Assembly: GCA_021299695.1 (NCBI GenBank)
Contig: JAJTEK010000007.1
Coordinates: 1-64,000, forward strand
Length of the DNA stretch: 64,000 nucleotides
Reading direction: 5' to 3'
Source: Pirellula sp.
Lineage (GTDB): Bacteria > Planctomycetota > Planctomycetia > Pirellulales > Pirellulaceae
Below the pieces are notes generated by a model. It saw only the letters and a program-made list of their open reading frames with translations, made no database searches and was not told the origin of the DNA. Within the stretch, counting starts at the first letter, position 1. Each line of letters starts with the position of its first letter. A program made the position numbers and the translations under genes. Below, one piece after another: positions 34,845 through 43,583 of the stretch.

Positions 34845-36032
34845 ATGGCCAAGAAAAGCATTGCAGATGTCGATTGTCGCGGCAAAACCGTTTTGATGCG
34901 GGTTGATTTCAACGTGCCCCAAGACGACTCAGGCGCGATCACCGACGATCGACGCATCCGCATGGCGCTCCCTTCGATCCAATCGGTGATCGATCGCGGT
35001 GGCAAATTGATCCTTATGAGTCACCTGGGACGTCCAAAAGGCAAAGGTCCAGAACCGGAGTTCACCCTCCATCCGACGGCCGTGCGTCTTGCCGAGCTGC
35101 TCGGTAAACCGGTCGCCTTTGCCAGCGATACCGTCGGTCCCGATGCTCAATCCAAAGTCGCCGCCTTGGCTCCAGGCGATGTTCTGGTGCTCGAAAACGT
35201 TCGATTCAATCCCGGCGAAAAAGAGGGCGAAGCCTCCTACGCGAAAACCCTTGCCTCCTTTGCCGACATCTATTGCAACGATGCGTTCGGCACCTGCCAC
35301 CGCGAAGAAGCTTCCATGGTCGCCGTTCCGCTTGCCATGGGCAATCAGCCCAAGGTCGTCGGGTTCCTCGTCGCCAAAGAAATCCAATACCTCAGCGACA
35401 CGATCAGCAAGCCAGGCCGTCCTTTCGTGGCGATCCTCGGCGGCGCGAAAGTCAGCGATAAAATCAACGTCATCAAAAACCTTCTAGGCATCTGCGACTA
35501 TGTCCTCATCGGCGGGGCAATGGCCTACACGTTCTCCCTTGCTCAAGGTGGGAAAACCGGAAAGAGCTTGGTCGAACCCGATAAAGTACCCTTGGCCAAA
35601 GAGCTCATTGCGGCCGGTTCGGGCAAGCTGATCCTGCCGAGCGACACGCATTGCGGAGACGCATTTAGCAGCTCGTGCAACAAGCAAGTCGTCGCCGCAG
35701 GGAATATCCCCGAGGGTTGGGAAGGACTCGACATCGGGCCCGAAACAGCCAAACGCTATGCAGAGATCGTCAAATCCTCCAAGACCGTCGTTTGGAACGG
35801 TCCGATGGGGGTCTTTGAGATGCCTCCGTTTGACGAGGGGACCAAGGCAGTGGCCAAGGCGATTGCCGATAGCGATGCGGTCAGTATCATCGGTGGTGGC
35901 GACAGCGCAGCGGCGATCGAACAACTCGGCTTTGCCGATGCCGTCACCCACGTAAGCACCGGCGGTGGGGCAAGCCTCTCGATGCTCGAAGGGGAGAAGT
36001 TCAAGGCCGTCGAAATCCTCGACGAAGCCTAG
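34845..36032 (+). CDS. pgk: phosphoglycerate kinase
   Basis: 395 residues, standard size. Signature [20 protein letters not shown] near the N-terminus binds 3-phosphoglycerate, with [25 protein letters not shown] and [14 protein letters not shown] following. The C-terminal ADP/ATP half has [28 protein letters not shown] and [15 protein letters not shown] with the helix dipole Gly/Asp motif. The enzyme makes ATP from 1,3-bisphosphoglycerate in glycolysis. An AGAGGGAATCC ribosome-binding site precedes ATG 34845. Single gene, not in a gap operon here. Confidence 0.95.
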   Translation: MAKKSIADVDCRGKTVLMRVDFNVPQDDSGAITDDRRIRMALPSIQSVIDRGGKLILMSHLGRPKGKGPEPEFTLHPTAVRLAELLGKPVAFASDTVGPDAQSKVAALAPGDVLVLENVRFNPGEKEGEASYAKTLASFADIYCNDAFGTCHREEASMVAVPLAMGNQPKVVGFLVAKEIQYLSDTISKPGRPFVAILGGAKVSDKINVIKNLLGICDYVLIGGAMAYTFSLAQGGKTGKSLVEPDKVPLAKELIAAGSGKLILPSDTHCGDAFSSSCNKQVVAAGNIPEGWEGLDIGPETAKRYAEIVKSSKTVVWNGPMGVFEMPPFDEGTKAVAKAIADSDAVSIIGGGDSAAAIEQLGFADAVTHVSTGGGASLSMLEGEKFKAVEILDEA

Positions 36033-36060
36033 ATTCTAAGGGAGCTCCCTTTGGGCTCTC

Positions 36061-36391
36061 GCAGGCTAGTGAATTCCGGCGGTGTAGCACGATCGATTCG
36101 GTGCGGGCCTGATAGCCATCGCCCGCGGCTAGGCGCCTAGGCGGCTCACAGGGTTGAATCACCTGTGAGCCAACCAGCGCCAGCGGTTGGGCGATTTAAC
36201 CAAGCCCGCCAGGAATCTGCGTTTGGGCCCGAGCAGGGTAGTGATTTTCATCGGTGCAGCCCAATCGAATCGGTGCGGGGCTTATGGCAATAGCCCGCGG
36301 CTAGGCGCCTAGCGGCTCACGGGGTCAATCACCTGTGAGCCAACCAGCGCCAGCGGTTGGGCGATTTAACCAAGCCCACCACAAAGCTGCG
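36061..36391 (+). repeat. two tandem copies of a 160-bp hairpin-rich repeat
   Basis: Copy 1 (36061-36222) and copy 2 (36231-36391) share GCCCGCGGCTAGGCGCCTAG, CACCTGTGAGCCAACCAGCG and CGATTTAACCAAGCCC in the same order. Internal palindromes include CTAGGCGCCTAG and CCAGCGCCAGCGGTTGG. The second copy ends at CTGCG, exactly where the FGE relic begins, so the junction is a recombination point. Confidence 0.75.
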
Positions 36392-36470
36392 CTCGGCTTG
36401 TCGGTCCGGGGTCGCCCCGGGCTTTCGGAACGTCACCCTGGGCTTCCGCCTCCTGAGTTCTGCTCGTAAG
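36387..36470 (+). pseudogene. 3'-terminal relic of an FGE-sulfatase gene (variable-region copy A)
   Basis: From 36387 the frame reads LRSACRSGVAPGFRNVT then LGFRLLSSARKAK, the C-terminal strand-loop-strand of an FGE domain, with no gene in front of it. It aligns codon by codon with 41851-41931 in the intact FGE gene. The 29 bases at 36439-36467 are identical to 43034-43062, and homology continues downstream to 36832. It is the tail of a lost FGE gene, cut off at the end of the 160-bp repeat. Confidence 0.85.
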
Positions 36471-36832
36471 GCCAAGGCGACGGAGTCGAAGGCAGACTTG
36501 AGGCTTGAGGGGGGAGGGGAGGGTAGGGTGCGGTGAAGCGGTCGGCCAAACATGGATTATGGATCCTCTGCCCACCAATCCACCATTCTCATTCGGCTCT
36601 GTTCAACCCATCGACCGCGCAACCCACCATCGAGCACGGTACGTTCCGCGGTTGGTATTATCCTGGTGCGGTGTCTCTCCCCTCGTAAAATGGGTCTGTG
36701 GCCCGTTTGTGGATGAGGGCGATGGAAGGGCAAAGAGGCACGCCTATATTTGATGAGCCTAATGTCGGGCATGAAGGCGATCGATTGGTGACGTTCACGC
36801 ACGGCCTCGGAGGGCCATGCTACGGTTAGTCG
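36439..36832 (+). repeat. direct repeat bracketing the FGE cassette, left copy
   Basis: About 390 bp nearly identical to 43034-43423. Long shared blocks include GTGCGGTGAAGCGGTCGGCC, CATGGATTATGGATCCTCTG, ACCGCGCAACCCACCATCGA and GATGGAAGGGCAAAGAGGCA. Differences are scattered substitutions and small indels. It ends with the ACGGCCTCGGAGGGCCATGC palindrome shared with the 34.2-kb array. No ORF in it looks real. Confidence 0.88.
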
Positions 36833-36861
36833 TTGAGCCTGCCGATCCCTTCGGTTAGAAT
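36833..36861 (+). promoter_or_regulatory. candidate promoter of the three-gene sensor cassette
   Basis: TTGAGC (36833-36838) and TAGAAT (36856-36861) are separated by exactly 17 bp and lie 51 bp before the first gene of the cassette, directly after the left direct repeat. The fit to the sigma-70 consensus is four of six and five of six. Confidence 0.45.
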
Positions 36862-36911
36862 CAATCCGGATTACAAATATCTCGCTGAACGATCCTTATC
36901 ACACCCAAATC

Positions 36912-38246
36912 ATGCTTCTTACCGATCAACAATGGGATCAACTGGAATCGATATTCGAAAAAGTGACGCTCGGCAGCCACGGACGCCAAGCACTCCTCAT
37001 CCCGATCGCAAGATCGGTGCGTCGGGACGTGGCTGACTCGCCTTTTGCCGAGTGGTTGGCAATCCCCGGAGCGGATGATTTTGTTGTGATCATGCGATAC
37101 GTGATTCAAAAGGCCCAAGAGCCAGCACTTGAGAAAGCTCTCCTTCAAGGTCTTAAATCAAGAGCTTTGAATCAACAAGATCAAAACACTCTAACTTCTT
37201 GGCTTGAATCGCCGTCGCAACACCAACGCTCCCCCGACTTCGAGAGCACTGACGATGTGATTAAAACCCTATCGATCAGCCAAGGTGCAGAGAAGGTGCT
37301 TAGGCAGAGCATCCAACTCTTTGAGGAAAATGCAAACGATAGAAAGCAATTCGTAATCGGTACTATCTCGAATGCGCTCTCCTGTGCTAAAGATCTCGCA
37401 TCGAATCTAAAAAATTCAGGATGCCTCAATCTATCGCCAAATGCAACCGGTGATGATATTGCCAAGGCGCTAGTAGGGAACGACCTTCCGGTCAAGCTTC
37501 TAGATGATATTGTGGACCACTGGAGCAGGTTCCCCAATGCAAACAAATTTATTGCGGAAGATGCGTCCGAGTTCCATCTGATTAAAGAGATCTTAGTCAT
37601 GGAATCCCTCCCCGCCGAGGATCGAAGTCAGTTTCGACATGCGTTGCTCGAAGCAAACGATCACGCTTCCAGTCCGGGCCCCTCGTCTGATTTGGATGTT
37701 ACTGTCCATAAGGAAGACGGGCGCATGCTTGATTACATCGAAAAACTCATTCGGCAGACGTGGTTGTCATTAACTATGGAACAAGACAGACTTTCCGAAG
37801 CACTTCGTATTTTGCTGAGCCATCGTAAAGCAGACCTCCATGAAAAGACGAGATTGCTGAGTAAAGTTCGATTTGTAACGGAGCCTAGCGAGGCAGATGA
37901 CAACCAGTATCGTAATGGGTTGACCGCAAACTCAATTGCTGAACATCTGATCAATGCTCTTGCGGGCAGGGTGCGAAAAGTTGAGAATCCATTGGCAGTG
38001 CTAACTCGAGATCTCGATCGAATGTCCCGGGAGAAGGTACTCGTGGTCATGACCGTGGCCGACAAACGTGAACGACTAAGCTATCTTGATTTGCTAAAAC
38101 AGTCCTTTCCAAGCGTGCAACCCATTGGGCTCAGTCCGTACGAAGGGGACATCTATGCCCAAGTGACCCATCACTTGGAATGGATCGAGAAAAAAATCCC
38201 TAGGGAATACGTTATGAAACTCGATGACGGACCTGCCCATCGGTAA
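36912..38246 (+). CDS. helical adaptor-like protein of the MoxR-FGE cassette
   Basis: 444 residues, no signal peptide or membrane segment. Residues 1-100 (LLTDQQWDQLESIFEKVTLG, FAEWLAIPGADDFVVIMRYV, LEKALLQGLKSRALN) form a compact alpha-helical unit like the N-terminal effector-associated (death-like) adaptor domains of bacterial conflict systems; this is a resemblance of pattern, not a proven match. The middle is helical and variable. Residues about 370-435 (LVVMTVADKRERLSYLDLL, VQPIGLSPYEGDIYAQV) look like an alpha/beta segment. It starts the cassette and is followed 43 bp later by a MoxR ATPase. I cannot assign an activity. Confidence 0.72.
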   Translation: MLLTDQQWDQLESIFEKVTLGSHGRQALLIPIARSVRRDVADSPFAEWLAIPGADDFVVIMRYVIQKAQEPALEKALLQGLKSRALNQQDQNTLTSWLESPSQHQRSPDFESTDDVIKTLSISQGAEKVLRQSIQLFEENANDRKQFVIGTISNALSCAKDLASNLKNSGCLNLSPNATGDDIAKALVGNDLPVKLLDDIVDHWSRFPNANKFIAEDASEFHLIKEILVMESLPAEDRSQFRHALLEANDHASSPGPSSDLDVTVHKEDGRMLDYIEKLIRQTWLSLTMEQDRLSEALRILLSHRKADLHEKTRLLSKVRFVTEPSEADDNQYRNGLTANSIAEHLINALAGRVRKVENPLAVLTRDLDRMSREKVLVVMTVADKRERLSYLDLLKQSFPSVQPIGLSPYEGDIYAQVTHHLEWIEKKIPREYVMKLDDGPAHR

Positions 38247-38289
38247 CACGACCACCTAACTTTCTTTCTGATCACCCAGCGGATTAACC

Positions 38290-39360
38290 GTGAAACCAAC
38301 TGAAAATCAATCGGTCCCGATTCGTACTCCTAACGGAGACGAGTTCTGCCACTTGCTGAGCAACCAAGAACAAGACGCGATTTATGGAGCCATCGCCGCC
38401 AATCGACCACTCCTGGTCCGCGGTGAACCCGGACTGGGCAAGTCCCAACTCGCTCTTGCAGCCTCCTCGCTGCTGAACCGTCCCTACAAAACGTTCACCA
38501 TCGATTCGCATACCGAAGCCAGAGACCTGCTCTATTCCTTCGATGCCGTTCAGCGGCTTGCCGAAGCCCAAGTCGCAGCAAACTACTTTCGTGACGATCG
38601 CGAAGCACTACGCAAAGCGATTCGTGTTCGACGGTTTGTATCGCCCGGTCCTCTATGGTGGGCTATCTCCTGGACTTCGGCAAATAAGCAGCAGAAAATT
38701 TACAACTCGAATCGACAGGACGAAACTCCCGTGTTTGCAAGTCCTCAGCCGCCAGGAACCTGGGAGTCCAAGCACGGGATCGTCATTCTGATTGATGAAA
38801 TCGATAAAGCAGACTCGAGCTTGCCCAACGGTCTGCTCGAAGTACTCGGTTCGCACCAGTTCTTGCCAGCGGGCTTTAGGAAACCGATCGTCTCAGAGAG
38901 CAATACCCAGCCTCCCCTGATCGTTATCACCACCAATCGGGAGCGGGCGATGCCCCCAGCGTTCCTCCGGCGCTGCTTGATCCTCGACCTTGTGCTTCCG
39001 CAGTACGAGCTAAGAAAAAATTCACCGGATCCTTCCAGCGATGAACTCGGAGAAAGTAATCCCTTCATCGATCATTTCGTGCAGCTTGGACAAGCCCATT
39101 TTGGGACACAAATCCCGGAAAGCGTGTATTCGAGTTTGGCGGAACTGCTGCATGAAGACCGTACCATGGCGGAGGAATCCCAAACAGGGACCAAGCCTGG
39201 TCCGGCCGAGTACATCGATCTGCTCAGGGCCATGCACCAATGGGTTGCATCGGACGCACCCACCAACACGCCTTTGCCTAGTTCCGACGAGGCTAAGTAC
39301 GAAGACCTTTGCCGAAGGCTCAAAGCGTTCTTTTTCTCGAACAAGTACCGTGAGTTTTAG
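38290..39360 (+). CDS. MoxR-type AAA+ ATPase
   Basis: 356 residues from GTG 38290. Walker A is GEPGLGKSQ (45-53), Walker B VILIDEIDKADS (about 165-176), sensor 1 is in PPLIVITTNRERAMPPA, and the arginine-finger/sensor region is FLRRCLILDLVLP. This is the MoxR group, whose members act as chaperone-like remodelers usually with vWA partners. The loop after Walker A (IDSHTEARDLLYSFDAVQRL) is typical. The partner here would be one of the flanking proteins: the 444-residue protein 43 bp upstream, or the FGE protein whose ATG is 3 bp downstream. Confidence 0.88.
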   Translation: MKPTENQSVPIRTPNGDEFCHLLSNQEQDAIYGAIAANRPLLVRGEPGLGKSQLALAASSLLNRPYKTFTIDSHTEARDLLYSFDAVQRLAEAQVAANYFRDDREALRKAIRVRRFVSPGPLWWAISWTSANKQQKIYNSNRQDETPVFASPQPPGTWESKHGIVILIDEIDKADSSLPNGLLEVLGSHQFLPAGFRKPIVSESNTQPPLIVITTNRERAMPPAFLRRCLILDLVLPQYELRKNSPDPSSDELGESNPFIDHFVQLGQAHFGTQIPESVYSSLAELLHEDRTMAEESQTGTKPGPAEYIDLLRAMHQWVASDAPTNTPLPSSDEAKYEDLCRRLKAFFFSNKYREF

Positions 39361-39363
39361 CGG

Positions 39364-42300
39364 ATGGATGACTTAGCGATTCCTCGAACACGCTCCCAGG
39401 GTGACTATTGGCGCGGTGATTTGCTCCGGACGATGCTCTTTTTTGAAAGTAGCCAGCGCGATTTTGTCTCGTTTGCCCTTCTACGCGGGTACGATTTCGA
39501 ATCGCACTTGCCCATCGAAGAACCGCCGATCCTCCCCCCGTCGGTCGTTCCATTAGAGGAACGGGTCGATGAAAAGGTCACCGACTCGCCATCGGTGATT
39601 CAACCCGTCTCCGAGCGACTCTGGGTGCCACTGCGTTATCTCGTAGATCGATTCGCTCCTGAAACGTATCTCGGTATCCATGGACTCGACAAAACGCAGA
39701 ACAAAGAAGTCGCGGTGATTCGCGATGCGCAGATACTCCAACCACAAGTGAAATATCTCGCGGCTTGGCCTGAATTGCGCAACCGTCTTGATCCTCTTTT
39801 GGGCTTCCCGAAGCGTAATCGTCGTTTAGATACCGAGGTTTTGATCAAGCGAATCTCACGAGGCGATCCCATCCGCCAAATCCCCTTCTATCAAAGGAAG
39901 CGAACCCACGATCAAATCACCGTCATCAAGGAACATGCTCTGCACTGTGCTCCCTACCGACTCGATCAGGAAATGGTAGTTGAGCATCTTTCAAAAGCGA
40001 CCGCTCGAGGAGGGTTGCAGGTTCTCGATGCGTTCTTCCCCTATGGCTTGACCAATCCTGCATCCGGCGATTCGTCGACGGTCATCCGGCGGCGGGAGGT
40101 GGAACCCACGCCGGGTAGCCATATCCTGATCCTTGGCGATTTGGGTTTGTTGCTCAAGATCCAGGACGCGTTCGATCGGGATGCCGTCGAGTGGTGGTAC
40201 CGGGCATGCCGCCGTTGGAGTTCGCGTGGGTGCAAGGTATTTGCGTTGGTTCCCTTGGGTTGTGAGCGAGTACCCGCGAAACTCAGGGCCTGGGTTGAGC
40301 CGATCGCTTGGCAAGGCGATGCGGTCAGGAGTTTGACCCATCAGCAGCAGGAACAAGGGGTCACTCGTTTGCTGACGATGGCTTATCCCGCTCAACAGAT
40401 AGAGCCAGGTTTATTGAGAGAGTTTCGGCGTCTGTGCGCGGGCTTGGAGGATGCATCGATCGAGGCTCGATTCTGGCAGGATTGGCGGCATGGTGGTCCG
40501 ACGTACAACGCGGTCAAGCAAACCGAGGCATCTGCTCGCAAAGCGTTTGAGACAGACTTCGAGCAACTCGATGATTTGACCATCACTCAAATACTTCGCT
40601 CGATGCGCCATTATCGAATCGCAAGAGGTTACAGCGTGCTTTGGCAGATGGAGCTGATGAATCTTCCGAAGCGTCTTCGTGATCTGATCGATCCGAACAG
40701 CGCCGAGCAAGACATAGCGAATCAGACCTACCAAGCCTTATGCTTTCAGATGCACCATGGAGGAACCTATGGTTTGCGAGATCGATTGATGTCGCTGAGT
40801 CTCCATGCAAGCGAGCATGCGATCGAGGATTCGGATATCGGGTCGGCGGTTCGAACCATTCGAAACAGGTGCTTGCCTGATGCCAAGCGGAGCGACCAAA
40901 CGCGTTTCGTCGAGTTGCCACCGTCGGTCGAAACGCGCAAGGTACAGATCGAATGCACACCCTCGGGGATCGGATTACGGGGAGTTGGCAAATCCGCATT
41001 GAATTCGATTGCTGTTGGTTCCAGCAACAGGGTCACGATGGCAAGCGGCCGGCCGGTTTTGGAGTTATATGTTCCCGGGGGATCGATTGAGAATCCGATA
41101 AGATCTTTTTGGAAATCCGGTAAGAAGCCCGATTGGGTCAGCGCGTTTGGTAAGGATGACTATGGGCTATGGTGCGAGTTCCAAGTGCCAAACCGCTGGT
41201 CTGACGATAAAGCCGCAAGCAACGATCGCAACGGGAGTGATCCTCAGGGCTTTGTCACTCAGCGGATGAGATGGATCAAGCCTGGGAAGTTCGTGATGGG
41301 TTCGGATGCGAGTACTAAAGAGTTATGGATTGGAGATGAGACAGAGCATGAAGTAACGTTGACGCAAGGCTTCTGGATGGCCGATACACCGTGTACGCAG
41401 GGGCTTTGGATGGGTGCCGGTGCACGTGAGAATCGCAGTCGATTTCCAGGGTTCAGCAATCCAGTGGAGCGAGTATCGTGGGAGGATTGCCAAGGGTGGC
41501 TCAAGGGACTTGGGGAAGTTTTTCCACTGATGCAGCCATCGCTTCCGACCGAGGCTCAGTGGGAGTACGCTTGCCGGGCTGGTTCGACCGGCCGGTACAG
41601 CTTTGGTGATGAAGAGCGGGAACTAAAGAGGTACGCTTGGTATGATGAGAACAGCGGTCATACCACGCACGCTGTTGGTGAGAAGCTGCCCAATGCATGG
41701 GGATTGTACGATGTGCATGGCAATGTGTGGGAGTGGTGTCAGGATTGGTATGGCGAGTATTCAGCAGAGCGAATAACAGACCCGACTGGCCCTAGCGAGG
41801 GCACGTCGCGCGTGGTTCGCGGTGGGGGTTGGTACGACCCCGCGCGGTATCTGCGTTCGGCTTGTCGGAGCAGGCTCGCCCCGGGCGATCGGCTCAGCCT
41901 CCTGGGCTTCCGCCTCCTGAGTTCTGCTCTAGGGGCCGAGCCGAGCGAGCGAGCGATGCTGCCCGAAGCGGAGCCGGGCACAGAGCGAGCGAGGATCGGC
42001 TCGGCCGAATTGGACTATGGTTTTTTGCGTTCGATCGATTTGGATGCAGTTGGCCAGACGACTGCTGAACACCAGTTCACAGAGATCGAGGTGAACGCTT
42101 ACACGAGCATCCGCGTGGTGAGCGATCAAGAAGGATACCAGTTTGATCGGCTTGAGAAACCCGACTGGGCGGTGGAGTTTGGACACGATTCGTATGGGTT
42201 GTACTCGGTATTCGAGGTGGAGCCCGAGAAGAAGGGAACACCGGTACGTCAGACGATGCGCTGGATCCCTCCGGGGAAATTTGTCATGGGGTCAGCAAAG

Positions 42301-43074
42301 GGTAGGGATTACGGTCGAGGGAATGAGAGTCCTGAGCATGAAGTAGTGATCACGCAAGGGAATTGGATGTTCGATACGCCTTGTACCCAAGGGTTATGGA
42401 TGGCGCTGATGGGTAAGAACCCAAGTTACTTTCCGGATCCAGAACGACCAGTGGAGCGAGTTGGCTGGGAGGATGCTGTAGGGTTTGCACAGAAGCTGAA
42501 CGCTTGGTTTGAGAAGCGGAATTCAAAATCCCGAGGCAAGAAGGTTTTGGGTTGGAATGAGTTGTCTTTTCGATTGCCGACGGAGGCCGAGTGGGAGTAC
42601 GCATGCCGAGCAGGCACTCAGACGGAAACGTATTTGGGTGATTTAGAGATTCCTGGTGATGCAAATGCACCGCTGTTGGATCGGATCGGCTGGTACGGTG
42701 GTAATTCGGGGTTGGATTATGATTTGGAAAGATCGGTTTCACTGGATCTACCTTGGCTTAAGGATCGACAGTATCCGGACAAGATGGGAGGTACTCGAAA
42801 AGTAGGTGGGAAAGAGCCGAACAATTGGGGGTTGTATGATATGCTTGGGAACGTTTGGGAATGGTGTAAGGACTGGTATTCGGATCACATTCCATCATCC
42901 GTCGCCGTCGATCCGATCGGACCACCTGAAGGGAATCGCAAAGTGTTTCGAGGCGGTGGATGGAACTCACCTGCTAGATATCTCCGAGCTGCGTATCGTC
43001 ACAACCACAGTCCTAGTCCGATGGCAAGTACCATGGGCTTCCGCCTCCTGAGTTCTGCTCGTCAGCCCAAGTGA
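39364..43074 (+). CDS. large protein with two C-terminal non-catalytic FGE-sulfatase (C-type-lectin-fold) domains
   Basis: 1236 residues. Residues about 1-560 have no clear family. About 200-340 includes alpha/beta text (SHILILGDLGLLLK, CKVFALVPLGCERVP) that could be a vWA-like or MoxR-partner module. FGE domain 1 spans about 633-855 (MRWIKPGKFVMGS, LPTEAQWEYACRAGS, LYDVHGNVWEWCQDWYGEY, VVRGGGWYDPARYL, LGFRLLSSA). Domain 2 spans about 962-1234 with the same landmarks. Neither has the active-site Cys pair of true FGE (YDPARYLRSACRS has only one Cys), so both are probably ligand-binding. The linker after domain 1 is a low-complexity GAGCGA run. The C-terminal loops are the variable-region sites described in the findings. 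Only 3 bp separate it from the MoxR gene. Confidence 0.9.
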   Translation: MDDLAIPRTRSQGDYWRGDLLRTMLFFESSQRDFVSFALLRGYDFESHLPIEEPPILPPSVVPLEERVDEKVTDSPSVIQPVSERLWVPLRYLVDRFAPETYLGIHGLDKTQNKEVAVIRDAQILQPQVKYLAAWPELRNRLDPLLGFPKRNRRLDTEVLIKRISRGDPIRQIPFYQRKRTHDQITVIKEHALHCAPYRLDQEMVVEHLSKATARGGLQVLDAFFPYGLTNPASGDSSTVIRRREVEPTPGSHILILGDLGLLLKIQDAFDRDAVEWWYRACRRWSSRGCKVFALVPLGCERVPAKLRAWVEPIAWQGDAVRSLTHQQQEQGVTRLLTMAYPAQQIEPGLLREFRRLCAGLEDASIEARFWQDWRHGGPTYNAVKQTEASARKAFETDFEQLDDLTITQILRSMRHYRIARGYSVLWQMELMNLPKRLRDLIDPNSAEQDIANQTYQALCFQMHHGGTYGLRDRLMSLSLHASEHAIEDSDIGSAVRTIRNRCLPDAKRSDQTRFVELPPSVETRKVQIECTPSGIGLRGVGKSALNSIAVGSSNRVTMASGRPVLELYVPGGSIENPIRSFWKSGKKPDWVSAFGKDDYGLWCEFQVPNRWSDDKAASNDRNGSDPQGFVTQRMRWIKPGKFVMGSDASTKELWIGDETEHEVTLTQGFWMADTPCTQGLWMGAGARENRSRFPGFSNPVERVSWEDCQGWLKGLGEVFPLMQPSLPTEAQWEYACRAGSTGRYSFGDEERELKRYAWYDENSGHTTHAVGEKLPNAWGLYDVHGNVWEWCQDWYGEYSAERITDPTGPSEGTSRVVRGGGWYDPARYLRSACRSRLAPGDRLSLLGFRLLSSALGAEPSERAMLPEAEPGTERARIGSAELDYGFLRSIDLDAVGQTTAEHQFTEIEVNAYTSIRVVSDQEGYQFDRLEKPDWAVEFGHDSYGLYSVFEVEPEKKGTPVRQTMRWIPPGKFVMGSAKGRDYGRGNESPEHEVVITQGNWMFDTPCTQGLWMALMGKNPSYFPDPERPVERVGWEDAVGFAQKLNAWFEKRNSKSRGKKVLGWNELSFRLPTEAEWEYACRAGTQTETYLGDLEIPGDANAPLLDRIGWYGGNSGLDYDLERSVSLDLPWLKDRQYPDKMGGTRKVGGKEPNNWGLYDMLGNVWEWCKDWYSDHIPSSVAVDPIGPPEGNRKVFRGGGWNSPARYLRAAYRHNHSPSPMASTMGFRLLSSARQPK
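41851..41929 (+). other. putative diversified variable region in FGE domain 1 (copy B)
   Basis: Codons 830-855. Versus the relic at 36387, seven codons differ only at positions 1 and 2 while the third base is kept: AGC/TCC, AGG/GGG, CTC/GTC, GAT/TTT, CTC/AAC, AGC/GTC, CTC/ACC. The invariant stretch of 27 bases (41903-41929) follows. This is the layout of a retroelement variable region ending in its homing sequence. Confidence 0.65.
42961..43062 (+). other. putative variable region in FGE domain 2 (copy C)
   Basis: The terminal FGE loop (NSPARYLRAAYRHNHSPS to MGFRLLSSAR) has diverged from copies A and B also at third positions, but its last 29 bases (43034-43062) equal copy A and its last 27 equal copy B. 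It may be an older or differently templated variable region that shares the homing sequence. Confidence 0.45.
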
Positions 43075-43423
43075 CGGAGTCGAAGTCAGGCTTGAGGCGA
43101 GAGGGGGGGGGGAGCGTAGGGTGCGGTGAAGCGGTCGGCCAAACATGGATTATGGATCCTCTGCCCACCAATCCACCATTCACATTCGGCTCTGTTCAAC
43201 CCATCGACCGCGCAACCCACCATCGAGCACGGTACGTTCCGCGGTTGGTATTATCCTGGTGCGGTTTCTCTCCGCTCGTAAAATGGGCCTGTGGTTCGTT
43301 TTTGGATGAGGGCGATGGAAGGGCAAAGAGGCACGCCTCTTTATTTGATGAGCCTTCTGCCGGGCATGAAGGCGATCGATTGATGACGTGCGCGCACGGC
43401 CTCGGAGGACCGTGCTACGCGCT
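43034..43423 (+). repeat. direct repeat bracketing the FGE cassette, right copy
   Basis: Counterpart of 36439-36832. It begins inside the last codons of the FGE gene and continues through the 3' flank to the ACGGCCTCGGAGGACCGTGC palindrome. The remaining sequence to 43583 (about 160 bp) holds only a 6-bp palindromic stem (CCGCTA/TAGCGG at 43530-43547) just before the next gene. Confidence 0.88.
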
Positions 43424-43583
43424 TCGATTGCTGCGTCTGTGTCGCTCGCCGAGGACAGTCCCTAAAAATCTTGATCTTTGCTGAGGAATTGGAATTCGAC
43501 GCTTGGTTTCGCTGCTGCTTATTTGAAAACCGCTAAACTGCTAGCGGAGTGTTTATCGCGTAAGTCCCAAAGGTCCAAAATAG

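Noticed and set aside
36387-36470. template repeat of a diversity-generating retroelement
   Set aside because: It lacks the adenine-rich AAC/AAT codons a template needs; it carries already diversified codons and is a relic variable region.
36505-36753. small ORFs in the 390-bp repeats (also 43071-43484)
   Set aside because: The two repeats do not keep the same frame and no ribosome-binding site is seen; they are non-coding repeat.
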